Source: an uncultured Nocardioides sp. (GTDB lineage: Bacteria; Actinomycetota; Actinomycetes; Propionibacteriales; Nocardioidaceae). From it: a stretch of DNA of 64,000 bases. This document shows positions 54,695-62,219 of this stretch, piece by piece. The position numbers and the translations under genes were made by a program. Where the stretch lies: NCBI GenBank assembly GCA_902805885.1, contig CADCUM010000088.1:1-64000 (forward strand), read 5' to 3'. How positions within the stretch are numbered: the stretch's first letter is position 1; the number at the start of each line of letters is the position of its first letter. The notes under the pieces are model-generated. The model was not told where the DNA came from and did no database searches. It saw only the letters and a program-made list of their open reading frames with translations.

Positions 54695-55888
54695 TCAGGC
54701 GCCCTTCCTCTCGGTCATCAGGTCCACGAAGCGGTCGAAGAGGTACGCCGCGTCGTGCGGGCCCGCGGCCGACTCGGGGTGGTACTGCACGCTGAAGCTC
54801 AGCAGGTCGCCCGCGTCGTCGCGCAGCTCGAGCCCCTCGACGACGTCGTCGTTGAGGCAGACGTGGGAGACCACGGCCTCGCCGTACGGCGTGGTGGTGC
54901 CCCCCTCCAGCGGCGCGTCCACCGCGAACCCGTGGTTGTGGGCCGTCACCTCGACCTTGCCCGTGGTGCGGTCCATCACCGGCTGGTTGATGCCGCGGTG
55001 GCCGTACTTCAGCTTGTAGGTGTCGAACCCGAGCGCGCGACCGAACAGCTGGTTGCCGAAGCAGATGCCGAAGTAGGGCAGACCGCGGCCGAGCGCCTCG
55101 CGGAGCAGCTCGACCTGGTGGGTCGTCGCTGCCGGGTCGCCGGGACCGTTGGAGAAGAACAGGCCGTCCGGCGAGACCGCTAGCACGTCGTCGATCGTCG
55201 ACGTGGCCGGCAGCACGTGCACCTCGACGCCGCGCTCGCTCATCATCCGAGGCGTGTTGGCCTTGATGCCGAGGTCGACGGCCGCGACGGTGAGCCGACG
55301 CTCCCCCGCGGCCGGCACGACGTACGGCGTCACGGTGGTCACGGCGCTGCTCAGCTCGGCACCGGCCATCTCCGCAGATCCGCGCACGCGCTCCAGCAGC
55401 CGCTCCGGGTCGGTCTCGGTGGTGGAGATCCCGACGCGCATCGCACCCCGCTCGCGCAGGTGGCGCGTCAGGGCCCGGGTGTCGACACCGGAGATGCCGA
55501 CGACGCCGTGGTCGCGCAGGGAGTCGTCGAGGGTGCGGGTGCTGCGCCAGCTCGACGGCACCCGGGCGGGATCGCGGACGACGTAGCCCGCCACCCAGAT
55601 GCGGGAGGACTCGGGGTCCTCGTCGTTCATGCCCGTGTTGCCGACGTGCGGGGCCGTCATCACGACGACCTGGCGGTGGTAGCTGGGGTCGGTGAGCGTC
55701 TCCTGGTAGCCGGTCATCCCGGTGGAGAACACCGCCTCGCCGAAGGTCTCGCCCTCGGCACCGAAGGCCTCACCGCGGAAGGTGCGCCCGTCCTCGAGGA
55801 CCAGGAGCGCTGGAGCGGGGGGATGCTGGACCGGCAGCTGTCGAGCAGGCAGGTTCTGGACAGGCAGTTTTTGGACAGGCGATGCCAC
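54695..55888 (-). CDS. carA: Carbamoyl-phosphate synthase small subunit, with repeat-like N-terminal extension
   Basis: Glutaminase subunit. 397 residues. Class I amidotransferase triad: Cys in [14 protein letters not shown], His-Glu in [13 protein letters not shown]-domain has [22 protein letters not shown]. The GTG start at 55888 has AAGGAGG six bases upstream within the PyrR-binding element. This fixes a 20-odd-residue extension, with LPVQ-type repeats, before the usual start [12 protein letters not shown]. First gene of the carA-pyrF operon. Confidence 0.94.
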   Translation of the reverse strand: MASPVQKLPVQNLPARQLPVQHPPAPALLVLEDGRTFRGEAFGAEGETFGEAVFSTGMTGYQETLTDPSYHRQVVVMTAPHVGNTGMNDEDPESSRIWVAGYVVRDPARVPSSWRSTRTLDDSLRDHGVVGISGVDTRALTRHLRERGAMRVGISTTETDPERLLERVRGSAEMAGAELSSAVTTVTPYVVPAAGERRLTVAAVDLGIKANTPRMMSERGVEVHVLPATSTIDDVLAVSPDGLFFSNGPGDPAATTHQVELLREALGRGLPYFGICFGNQLFGRALGFDTYKLKYGHRGINQPVMDRTTGKVEVTAHNHGFAVDAPLEGGTTTPYGEAVVSHVCLNDDVVEGLELRDDAGDLLSFSVQYHPESAAGPHDAAYLFDRFVDLMTERKGA

Positions 55889-55894
55889 GCCGTA

Positions 55895-55932
55895 CCTCCT
55901 TCTCCGCCTCACGGGACGGATCGTTAAAGGAT
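55895..55932 (-). promoter_or_regulatory. PyrR-binding RNA element covering the carA ribosome binding site
   Basis: Minus-strand RNA: ATCCTTTAACGA at the 5' side, then CCGTCCCGTGAGGCGG and AGAAGGAGG. TCCTT pairs with AAGGA and CCG with CGG, leaving the conserved UCCCGUGAGG loop. AAGGAGG is the carA ribosome binding site, so PyrR binding would shut translation, as described for mycobacterial pyrR. It differs at one base from the element at 61985. Confidence 0.88.
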
Positions 55933-55948
55933 GTTCGAGCCGTCGCCG

Positions 55949-55954
55949 ACCCTA
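55949..55954 (-). promoter_or_regulatory. carA promoter -10
   Basis: TAGGGT on the minus strand, directly before the PyrR element, at the same distance as the -10 before pyrR. Sequence between the -10 and the element is partly shared with the pyrR copy (GTCGGCG). No clear -35. Confidence 0.5.
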
Positions 55955-56049
55955 TCAGCGCGGACGCCCGGCCCCGGCACGCGCGACACCCTGCGGACGG
56001 CTCGGCGGCGTCACCGACTCTCCCCACCCGTCCCGGCTTCCGGGTCGAG

Positions 56050-56389
56050 ATGGCCCTGGCGCGCCCGCCCTGGTACGGCGTCCAGGTCGTTGCCGCCCTC
56101 GCCGACCTGTGCTCGGCGGCCGGGGTCGGGTGGGACGCCGCGGCGGGGCGTCCTGCACCTCCTCGACCGGGAGGACCTCCGCGCCGTGGTGGGTCACCTC
56201 ATGGAGCCCGTGTCGGGTGAGGGGTCCTGGGTCGGCCAGCTGATCGACGTCGAGCACGACGAGGACGTGATCGACGCGACGAGGACGTTGCTCGCAGGCG
56301 GCGCCGGTGCCGTGATCGACCTCACCGCCACCGCCCTGGACGACGGCCAGAACATCCGTGCGGAGCGCCCGACCGTCCGTGCGACCTGA
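56050..56389 (+). pseudogene. Possible frameshifted small gene
   Basis: Frame A from ATG 56050 reads like a protein (ALARPPWYGVQVVAALADL) until about 56140, then becomes Pro/Arg-rich and stops at 56220. A second frame becomes protein-like from about 56148 (VLHLLDREDLRAVVGHL, QLIDVEHDEDVIDATRTLL) and ends at 56389. One frameshift would join them into a roughly 110-residue protein. No family recognised. Alternatively only a 60-residue frame from ATG 56201 is real. 55955-56049 shows nothing. Confidence 0.35.
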
Positions 56390-56459
56390 GCCGGACGCCC
56401 GGACTGGACCAGTCCCGCGCCGGGTTTCCCCGCCGGTCCCCGCGGGCAGGAGGGTGCCC

Positions 56460-57119
56460 ATGAACGCTGTGTCGCGCCCTCTGTCCCGCACGCTCGCCCG
56501 TGTCGTCACCGCCACGTCGCTCGCCGCCTCGGCGGCCGTCCTCGGCGCTTCTGCGCCGGCGCACGCCGAGGTGGTCATCGACTGCGCCGGCGGCGCCGTC
56601 ACGGTGGGCCAGAGCCACGACGTCGTCACTGTGACCGGCACGTGCACCGACGTCGCGGTGACGGGCAGCGGCTCCGTGGTCACGGTCCCGGCCGCGACCA
56701 CCCTGTCCCTCACGGGCGACGACCTCGACGTGAGCGCAGGTGCCGTGAGCGGCGCGATGAGCGTGGGCGGGGACAACAACACCGTGACGGCGCCGTCGGC
56801 CGGGAGCCTGTCGGTGACGGGTCCCAACACGTCAGTTGTGTTCTCGGGCGACGTCGACACCGCGACGGTCACCACCACGAACGTCTCGCTGAAGGCGGGA
56901 CGCCTGGGGCGGCTCTCGGTGCAGGGGCGCAACAACTCGGTCAGGGCCACGTCCGGCACGAAGCTCGTCGTCAACGGGCAGAACAACGCCGCTCGCTACG
57001 CCAGGCTCGGCTCGGTCGAGGTGGACGGCAGGAACAACTCCGTACGCGTGACCAAGGGCCGCACCAAGGTCGCGGTGCGCGGCCAGAACAACGCGATCAC
57101 CGTGCACCAGCGCATCTGA
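56460..57119 (+). CDS. Secreted DUF3060-type beta-repeat protein (copy 1)
   Basis: 219 residues. Signal peptide about 1-36 with cleavage after APAHA. The mature part begins VVIDCAGGAVTVGQ and has one more Cys (GTCTDV), probably a disulfide pair. Its second half has four repeats of about 20 residues, each with a turn motif G-[RQ]-N-N (QGRNNSV, NGQNNAA, DGRNNSV, RGQNNAI), as in a beta-roll or solenoid. DUF3060 proteins are secreted actinobacterial proteins of unknown function. GGAGG precedes the ATG. A paralogue lies at 58445. Confidence 0.8.
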   Translation: MNAVSRPLSRTLARVVTATSLAASAAVLGASAPAHAEVVIDCAGGAVTVGQSHDVVTVTGTCTDVAVTGSGSVVTVPAATTLSLTGDDLDVSAGAVSGAMSVGGDNNTVTAPSAGSLSVTGPNTSVVFSGDVDTATVTTTNVSLKAGRLGRLSVQGRNNSVRATSGTKLVVNGQNNAARYARLGSVEVDGRNNSVRVTKGRTKVAVRGQNNAITVHQRI

Positions 57120-57211
57120 CAGCGGCGGCGTGACAGCGCCGCGGCTGATGGCAGCGCTCCTGGAGCCAGCGGAGGTCCACCTCGTGCCCGGGGCGAGGTG
57201 GGCCGCGCCGC

Positions 57212-57619
57212 TCAGGCGACGAAGATGCAGAACGGGTGCCCCTCGGGGTCCGCGAAGACGTAGAGCGGCTCGTGCTCGTCGTCCGTGCGGTCGAGGAGGA
57301 CGCCGGCACCCAGCGCCAGCGCGCGGTCACGTTGTCGCGCGAGCTCCTCGACGCTGTCGACGGTGAGGTCGAGGTGCAGCTGCATGGGCACGTCCGGGCT
57401 CGGCCAGGTGGTGCGCGGCTGCTCGGCGACCTCCTGGAACGCCAGGCAGCGCCGGCCGTCAGGGTGGAGCAGGACGAGCCAGTCGAGGTCGTCGTCGCCC
57501 TCCGGGACCTCGTCGCCCGGCCGGTAGACCAGGCCGAGCAGCTCTCGCCAGAACTCGGCCTCCCGCCGTACGTCGACGGCGTCGAGGACCGTGTGCAGCA
57601 GCTGCGGGTGCGTGCCCAT
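57212..57619 (-). CDS. Glyoxalase-fold (VOC) protein, single domain
   Basis: 135 residues with the beta-alpha-beta-beta-beta pattern twice: VLDAVDVRREAEFWRELLGL, RCLAFQEVAEQPRTTWPSP, MQLHLDLTVDSVEELARQRDRALALGA and PLYVFADPEGHPFCIF. Metal-site residues appear as HLDL and DPEGHPF. Substrate unknown. TAGGGT (57631-57626) lies 6 bases before its ATG, so the mRNA should be leaderless. Divergent from the next gene with only 22 bases between starts. Confidence 0.85.
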   Translation of the reverse strand: MGTHPQLLHTVLDAVDVRREAEFWRELLGLVYRPGDEVPEGDDDLDWLVLLHPDGRRCLAFQEVAEQPRTTWPSPDVPMQLHLDLTVDSVEELARQRDRALALGAGVLLDRTDDEHEPLYVFADPEGHPFCIFVA

Positions 57620-57641
57620 GAGCCGACCCTACGATCTGCGC
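57620..57641. promoter_or_regulatory. 22-base divergent region with overlapping leaderless -10 elements
   Basis: TAGGGT (minus, 57631-57626) serves the gene at 57619 and TACGAT (plus, 57630-57635) serves the gene at 57642, each 6 bases from its start codon. The two hexamers share bases 57630-57631, so both promoters cannot be opened at once. Confidence 0.6.
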
Positions 57642-58358
57642 ATGGTCGCCTGGATCCAGCTCTTCCTCGACACGCCCGCGGAGTCCTACGACGACGCCGT
57701 CCGGTTCTGGTCGGCCGTGACCGGGTGGGAGCCCTCACCGCCGCGCGGGGAGGTCGGCCAGTTCCTCACCCTCCTGCCGCCGGCAGGGCCGTCGTACGTC
57801 AAGCTGCAGGCCGTCGACGGGCCCCCGCGGGTGCACCTCGACCTCGACTCGGACGACCGGGGGGCAGCGCTGGCGGCGTCACTCGAGCTGGGAGCGTCCC
57901 CCGCGTGGACCTACGAGAGCGTCCCGGTGATGCGCTCCCCCGGCGGCCTGCTGTTCTGCCACACCCTCTCCGAGGGCCCTCCAGCCGGCGCCGCCGTGCT
58001 GACCCGGGACGGCTCGACGATCCTCGACCAGGTCTGCATCGACATCCCCGCCGGGCACTGGGAGCAGGAGGTCGAGTTCTGGCGCGACCTCACGGGCCGC
58101 GAGCTCGAGGCGGCCACGCTGCCGCAGTTCACCAGGCTGCCGTCGGCCGGCGGTCTGCGCATCCTGCTGCAGCGGCTCGACGAGCCCGACGGCACCGTGC
58201 GCGCCCACCCCGACCTGGCCAGCGCGGACCGGGAGGCCGACACCCGACGGCACGTCGCGCTGGGGGCTGCGCTCGTCGACGTGCTCGACCGGTGGACGGT
58301 GCTGGTCGCGCCGGGTGGGCAGGTCTACTGCCTGACCGACCGCGACCCGTGTGGGTGA
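57642..58358 (+). CDS. Glyoxalase-fold (VOC) protein, two domains
   Basis: 238 residues: first VOC domain about 1-115 (IQLFLDTPAESYDDAVRFWSAVTGWEPS, HLDLDSDDRGAAL, VMRSPGGLLFCH), second about 125-235 (LDQVCIDIPAGHWEQEVEFWRDLTGREL, VLVAPGGQVYCL). Second-domain metal residues are less conserved. Function unknown; similar proteins are often annotated as hydroxylase or glyoxalase. Leaderless from TACGAT. Confidence 0.82.
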   Translation: MVAWIQLFLDTPAESYDDAVRFWSAVTGWEPSPPRGEVGQFLTLLPPAGPSYVKLQAVDGPPRVHLDLDSDDRGAALAASLELGASPAWTYESVPVMRSPGGLLFCHTLSEGPPAGAAVLTRDGSTILDQVCIDIPAGHWEQEVEFWRDLTGRELEAATLPQFTRLPSAGGLRILLQRLDEPDGTVRAHPDLASADREADTRRHVALGAALVDVLDRWTVLVAPGGQVYCLTDRDPCG

Positions 58359-58385
58359 CGTCACGCCTCTCCATCGCGACATACT

Positions 58386-58413
58386 CCTGGTCTGTCTCGT
58401 ACTGTCAGTACGA
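58386..58413 (+). promoter_or_regulatory. Operator-like palindrome at the promoter of the second DUF3060 gene
   Basis: TCGTACTGTCAGTACGA (58397-58413) has 8-base arms around one T. It contains a TACTGT that could be the -10 (58400-58405), with a GCGACA -35-like sequence about 18 bases upstream. The position suits a repressor of the TetR/GntR type. No regulator gene is adjacent. Confidence 0.5.
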
Positions 58414-58444
58414 AAGTGAACACCCGTACTCCAGGAGGCACCCC

Positions 58445-59095
58445 GTGCGTCGCACCCCGTCCGCCCTCCTGCCTGCGCTCACGGCGCTGGCAGCCACGAC
58501 CCTCGTCGCCGAGCCCGCGGCCGCCGTCCCGATCACCGTGCCGGTGACGTGTGGGACGACGCCCGGCCACGAGACGGTCCTCGCCTGGGACGACACGACC
58601 TACGAGGTCAGCGGCACCTGCGGCGTCGTCCGGGTCACGGGCGACCGGGTCATCGTCCGGATGTCGACGGCCCGCCGCCTGGTCGTCGACGGGACCGACG
58701 TCTCCGTGGAGAGCAAGCCGCTCGCCGCCCTCGAGATCTCCGGTGCGAGCAGCACGGTCGCTGCCACCTCCGTCAAGGAGCTCACCCTCGGCGGCGCCGG
58801 GTCGACGGTGTCGGTCACCGGACTCCTCGAGGGCGCCACCGTCGTCGCGCCCGACGCCGTGCTGAGCGCCGAGACCGTCCACACCCTGCGGCTGGGCTCC
58901 AGTGCCGCTCAGGTGCGCGCCGGCAGGGCGTACGACGTCGACGTGTCGGGCGATGGCAACAGCGTGGCGCTGCGCAAGGCCGGCGAGGTCGTCCTGACCG
59001 GTGCGCGCAACTCCGTGACCGTCGAGCGCGGACGCACGACGGTGCGCGACCGCGGGGTGGACAACACCGTGCAGGTCCACCGCCGCCGCCGCTGA
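58445..59095 (+). CDS. Secreted DUF3060-type beta-repeat protein (copy 2)
   Basis: 216 residues. Signal peptide to about residue 28 (LVAEPAAA); two Cys (VTCGTTPG and SGTCGVV). Then many short beta repeats and a C-terminal GDGNSVAL, GARNSVTV, GVDNTVQVHRR series matching copy 1, whose end reads GQNNAITVHQRI. GGAGG lies six bases before the GTG. Repeats are more degenerate than in copy 1. Function unknown; both copies flank the VOC pair. Confidence 0.78.
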   Translation: MRRTPSALLPALTALAATTLVAEPAAAVPITVPVTCGTTPGHETVLAWDDTTYEVSGTCGVVRVTGDRVIVRMSTARRLVVDGTDVSVESKPLAALEISGASSTVAATSVKELTLGGAGSTVSVTGLLEGATVVAPDAVLSAETVHTLRLGSSAAQVRAGRAYDVDVSGDGNSVALRKAGEVVLTGARNSVTVERGRTTVRDRGVDNTVQVHRRRR

Positions 59096-59107
59096 CCCGG
59101 GGGCCCC

Positions 59108-60397
59108 TCAGACCAGGGCACCGTCCCTGACGGTCACCCGGCCACGGTGGACCGTGTGGACGACCCGCGACGCCAGCCGGCGCCCGTGCCAGGGGTTGTT
59201 CCTCGACAGGGAGGCCGACTGGTCGCGGTCCACCACAGGCGCGGCCGCCGGGTCGACGAGCACGACGTGTGCCGGCGACCCGACCTCCAGGGGCCGGCCC
59301 TGGTCCTCGAGGCCGGCGATCCGCGCGGGACTGGTCGACATCACGCGCGCGACGTCGGCCCAGGACAGGTCGGGCAGCGCCGTGCGCACGACCCCGAGCG
59401 CGGTCTCAAGTCCGAGCATCCCGAACGCTGCGTCCACGAACGCGTGCTCCTTGTCGTGGCGTGCGTGGGGTGCGTGGTCGGTGGCGACCGCGTCGATCGT
59501 GCCGTCCACCAGCGCCTCGCGGACGGCGTCGACGTCCTCCTGGGGCCGCAGCGGCGGGTTGACCTTGTACGTCGGGTCGTACCCGCCGAGCAGGTCGGTC
59601 GTCAGGAGCAGGTGGTGCGGCGTGACCTCGGCGGTGACGGCCCAGTGCCCGTCCCGCCCGGCCTGCGCACGCGCCCACCTGAGGACCTCCACGGAGCCGG
59701 CGGTGGACACGTGGGCGATGTGGACCCGCGACCGGGTGTGGCGGGCGAGCATCACGTCCCGGGCCACGATCACCTCCTCGGCGATCCCCGGCCAGCCGGG
59801 CAGTCCCAGGCGGCCGGAGACCTCGCCCTCGTGGCAGCAGGAGGCCGGTCCGGCCAGGGCGGGGTCCTGGGCGTGCTGCGACACGACGCCGCCGAACGCC
59901 CTGACGTACTCCAGCGCCCGACGCATCACCCGGGCGTCGTGGACGCACTTCCCGTCGTCGGAGAAGACCCGCACGCGGGCTCGCGAGCGGTGCATGAGGC
60001 CGAGCTCGGCCAGCTCCTCCCCACCCAGGCCGCGGGTGACGGCCCCGACGGGGTGGACGTCGACGAGACCGGCCTCCCGGCCCAGCTCCCACACCCGGAC
60101 GGCCGCCTCCGCGGTGTCGGTGACGGGGGTCGTGTTGGCCATCGCGAGCACGGCCGTGTAGCCGCCCAGGGCTGCGGCCCGCGACCCGCTGAGGATGGTC
60201 TCGGCGTCCTCCCGGCCGGGTTCGCGGAGGTGGGTGTGCAGGTCGACCAGGCCCGGCAGCGCGACGAGGCCGTCGGCGTCGAGGACGTCGTGCCCCGCTG
60301 CGGAGACGGGCCCGACCTCGCGCACGACGCCGTCCTCCACCAGCAGGTCGGCGGTGCGCTCACCGAGGAGCGAGGCTCCCTTGATCACCAACGACAT
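59108..60397 (-). CDS. pyrC: Dihydroorotase (class I type)
   Basis: Cyclises carbamoyl aspartate. 429 residues, long class. Metal site: DLHTHLREPGRE, further His ligands in VVSQHAQDP and HIAHVSTAGS, and Asp in ATDHAPHARHDKE. The start ATG shares one base with the pyrB stop. Its stop is 13 bases from the convergent DUF3060 gene. Confidence 0.97.
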   Translation of the reverse strand: MSLVIKGASLLGERTADLLVEDGVVREVGPVSAAGHDVLDADGLVALPGLVDLHTHLREPGREDAETILSGSRAAALGGYTAVLAMANTTPVTDTAEAAVRVWELGREAGLVDVHPVGAVTRGLGGEELAELGLMHRSRARVRVFSDDGKCVHDARVMRRALEYVRAFGGVVSQHAQDPALAGPASCCHEGEVSGRLGLPGWPGIAEEVIVARDVMLARHTRSRVHIAHVSTAGSVEVLRWARAQAGRDGHWAVTAEVTPHHLLLTTDLLGGYDPTYKVNPPLRPQEDVDAVREALVDGTIDAVATDHAPHARHDKEHAFVDAAFGMLGLETALGVVRTALPDLSWADVARVMSTSPARIAGLEDQGRPLEVGSPAHVVLVDPAAAPVVDRDQSASLSRNNPWHGRRLASRVVHTVHRGRVTVRDGALV

Positions 60398-61323
60398 CAG
60401 GCGTCCTCTCCGGCGAGCAGGTGGTAGAGCACGGCCATCCGCACGGCCAGCCCGCTGGAGACCTGCTCCAGGATCACCGACTGGGCGGCGTCCGCCGCGT
60501 CGGCGGCGATCTCGAGGCCGCGGTTCATCGGCCCGGGGTGGCAGATGGGCACGTCGGGCTTCAGGCGCGCGAGCCGGTCGCGGGTGAGGCCGTAGCCGAC
60601 GGTGTACTCCCGCGCGCTCGGGAAGTAGCCGCCCGCCATCCGCTCCCGCTGGACGCGCAGCATCATGACCGCGTCCGCCTCGGGGAGCACGGCGTCGACG
60701 TCGTACGACGTCTCGAAGCCGGCCGCGGCCGACCACGTCGCGATGCCGCTCGGCATCAGTGTGGGCGGGGCGACGACGGTGACCCGGGCCCCGAGCCGGG
60801 TCAGGCACAGCACGTTGCTGCGGAAGACGCGGCTGTGGGTCAGGTCGCCGATGATCGCGACGTGCCGGCCCTCGAGCGATCCGAGGCGACGCTGCAGCGT
60901 GTAGGCGTCGAGCAGCGCCTGCGTGGGGTGCTCGTGCATCCCGTCGCCGGCGTTGACCACCGAGGCCTCGACCCACTCGCTGACCTGCTGCGCCGCGCCG
61001 CTGGCGGGGTGGCGGATCACCAGCCCGTCCACACCCATCGCGCAGACGGTGAGCACGGTGTCACGCAGGCTCTCGCCCTTCGACGCGCTCGAGCCCTTCG
61101 CGCTGATGTTGATGACGTCGGCCGAGAGCCACTTGCCGGCGATCTCGAAGCTCGACCGCGTGCGGGTGGAGTCCTCGAAGAACATGTTGACGACCGTGCG
61201 GCCGCGCAGCGCGGGGAGCTTCTTGACCTCGCGCGACTGCACGTCGTGCATGTCGGCCGCGGTCGTGAAGACCTCCTGGATGGCGTCGGCGGACAGGTCG
61301 TCGATGGAGAGCAGGTGCTTCAC
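60397..61323 (-). CDS. pyrB: Aspartate carbamoyltransferase catalytic subunit
   Basis: 308 residues. Carbamoyl-phosphate loop STRTR in [32 protein letters not shown] and the aspartate site [10 protein letters not shown] with HPGPMNRG. Contrast with ArgF in this window, where STRTR is altered. No pyrI is present. ATG overlaps the pyrR stop by four bases. Confidence 0.97.
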   Translation of the reverse strand: MKHLLSIDDLSADAIQEVFTTAADMHDVQSREVKKLPALRGRTVVNMFFEDSTRTRSSFEIAGKWLSADVINISAKGSSASKGESLRDTVLTVCAMGVDGLVIRHPASGAAQQVSEWVEASVVNAGDGMHEHPTQALLDAYTLQRRLGSLEGRHVAIIGDLTHSRVFRSNVLCLTRLGARVTVVAPPTLMPSGIATWSAAAGFETSYDVDAVLPEADAVMMLRVQRERMAGGYFPSAREYTVGYGLTRDRLARLKPDVPICHPGPMNRGLEIAADAADAAQSVILEQVSSGLAVRMAVLYHLLAGEDA

Positions 61324-61976
61324 GCGATCGTCACCTCGTCCACGCCGTCGATCTCGGTGAGCCGCACGCTCACCCGCTCGGTCCGGGCACTGGGCAGGTT
61401 CTTCCCGACGTGGTCGGCGCGGATCGGCAGCTCGCGGTGCCCGCGGTCGACCAGGACCGCGAGGCGTACGGCGGCCGGCCGCCCGAGGTCGGCCAGGGCG
61501 TCGAGGGCGGCTCGGATGGTCCGGCCGGAGAACAGCACGTCGTCGACCAGGACGACCACCAGGCCGTCGATCCCTCCCGGGGGGAGCGACGTCTTGCGCG
61601 ACGCCCGGGTGGGCTGGGACCGCAGGTCGTCGCGGTACATCGTCACGTCCAGCTCCCCCACCGCCAGGGGCGTGCCCTCGACGGCGGCGATCCGCTCCCC
61701 CAGCCGCCGGGCCAGGGGGACCCCCCGGGTGTGGAGCCCGAGGAGCACCAGGTCGTCGGAGCCCTTGTTGCGCTCGAGGATCTCGTGGGAGATGCGGGTC
61801 AGCGCCCGGGAGACGTCACGGGCGTCGAGGACGGTGCGCGGGGCCGGTGGATGGTCGCCGGCATCGCGGGGGGATGCATCGCGGTCGGAAGCATCGCGGT
61901 GGGGAGCGTCGCGGTCGGAAGCATCGCGGTGGGAAGCATCGCGGTGGGAAGCATCATGGACAGGGGCGTCGGACAT
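61320..61976 (-). CDS. pyrR: PyrR bifunctional regulator/uracil phosphoribosyltransferase with repeat N-terminus
   Basis: Senses UMP and binds pyr leader RNA. 218 residues against a usual 180-190. The PRTase fold is complete: [28 protein letters not shown] and the PRPP loop [18 protein letters not shown]. Residues about 8-42 are imperfect repeats of a five-residue unit ([20 protein letters not shown]). The ATG at 61976 has AAGGAGG eight bases upstream, inside the PyrR element, so this extension is translated. First gene of pyrRBC. Confidence 0.93.
   Translation of the reverse strand: MSDAPVHDASHRDASHRDASDRDAPHRDASDRDASPRDAGDHPPAPRTVLDARDVSRALTRISHEILERNKGSDDLVLLGLHTRGVPLARRLGERIAAVEGTPLAVGELDVTMYRDDLRSQPTRASRKTSLPPGGIDGLVVVLVDDVLFSGRTIRAALDALADLGRPAAVRLAVLVDRGHRELPIRADHVGKNLPSARTERVSVRLTEIDGVDEVTIA
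61861..61950 (-). repeat. 15-bp tandem repeat in pyrR
   Basis: Six copies of a 15-base unit, plus-strand GCATCGCGGTGGGAA with one to four changes, encode the [HD]RDAS units of the PyrR N-terminus. Because the period is a multiple of three, copy number can change without breaking the frame. Confidence 0.85.
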
Positions 61977-61984
61977 GGCCCGGA

Positions 61985-62022
61985 CCTCCTTCTCCGCCTC
62001 ACGGGACGGCTCGTTAAAGGAT
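61985..62022 (-). promoter_or_regulatory. PyrR-binding RNA element covering the pyrR ribosome binding site
   Basis: Same hairpin as before carA, 37 of 38 bases identical: ATCCTTTAACGA, CCGTCCCGTGAGGCGG, AGAAGGAGG. It makes pyrR self-limiting and ties pyrRBC to UMP level. AAGGAGG (61991-61985) is the pyrR ribosome binding site. Confidence 0.9.
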
Positions 62023-62036
62023 GTCGATCGGCGCCG

Positions 62037-62042
62037 ACCCTA
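62037..62042 (-). promoter_or_regulatory. pyrR promoter -10
   Basis: TAGGGT on the minus strand, upstream of the PyrR element. The -35 region would fall inside the first unit of the 31-bp repeat array, so proteins binding the array could affect this promoter. Confidence 0.5.
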
Positions 62043-62045
62043 CCG

Positions 62046-62219
62046 TGCCGACCGGGCACGTCGTTCCCACTGACAGCGCCGACCGGGCACGTCGTTCCCA
62101 CTGAGACGAACCAAGTGCCCGGTCGGCACGGTGAGAACGAACCAAGTGCCCGGTCGGCACGGTGAGAACGAACCAAGTGCCCGGTCGGCAGGGTTGGGAA
62201 CGAACGAGGTGCCCGGTCA
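62046..62219. repeat. Array of six 31-bp repeats, two inverted and four direct
   Basis: Core GTGCCCGGTCGG occurs six times. Two units (from 62046 and 62077) carry it in reverse with CGTTCCCACTGA after it; four units (GAACCAAG or GAACGAGG starting 62108, 62139, 62170 and 62202) carry it forward. Starts are 31 bases apart, except the last step of 32. Units 3 and 4 hold GTGCC-CGGTC-GGCAC, a 5-bp mini-hairpin. The array fills the thiolase-pyrR gap and overlaps the thiolase stop codon. Confidence 0.85.
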
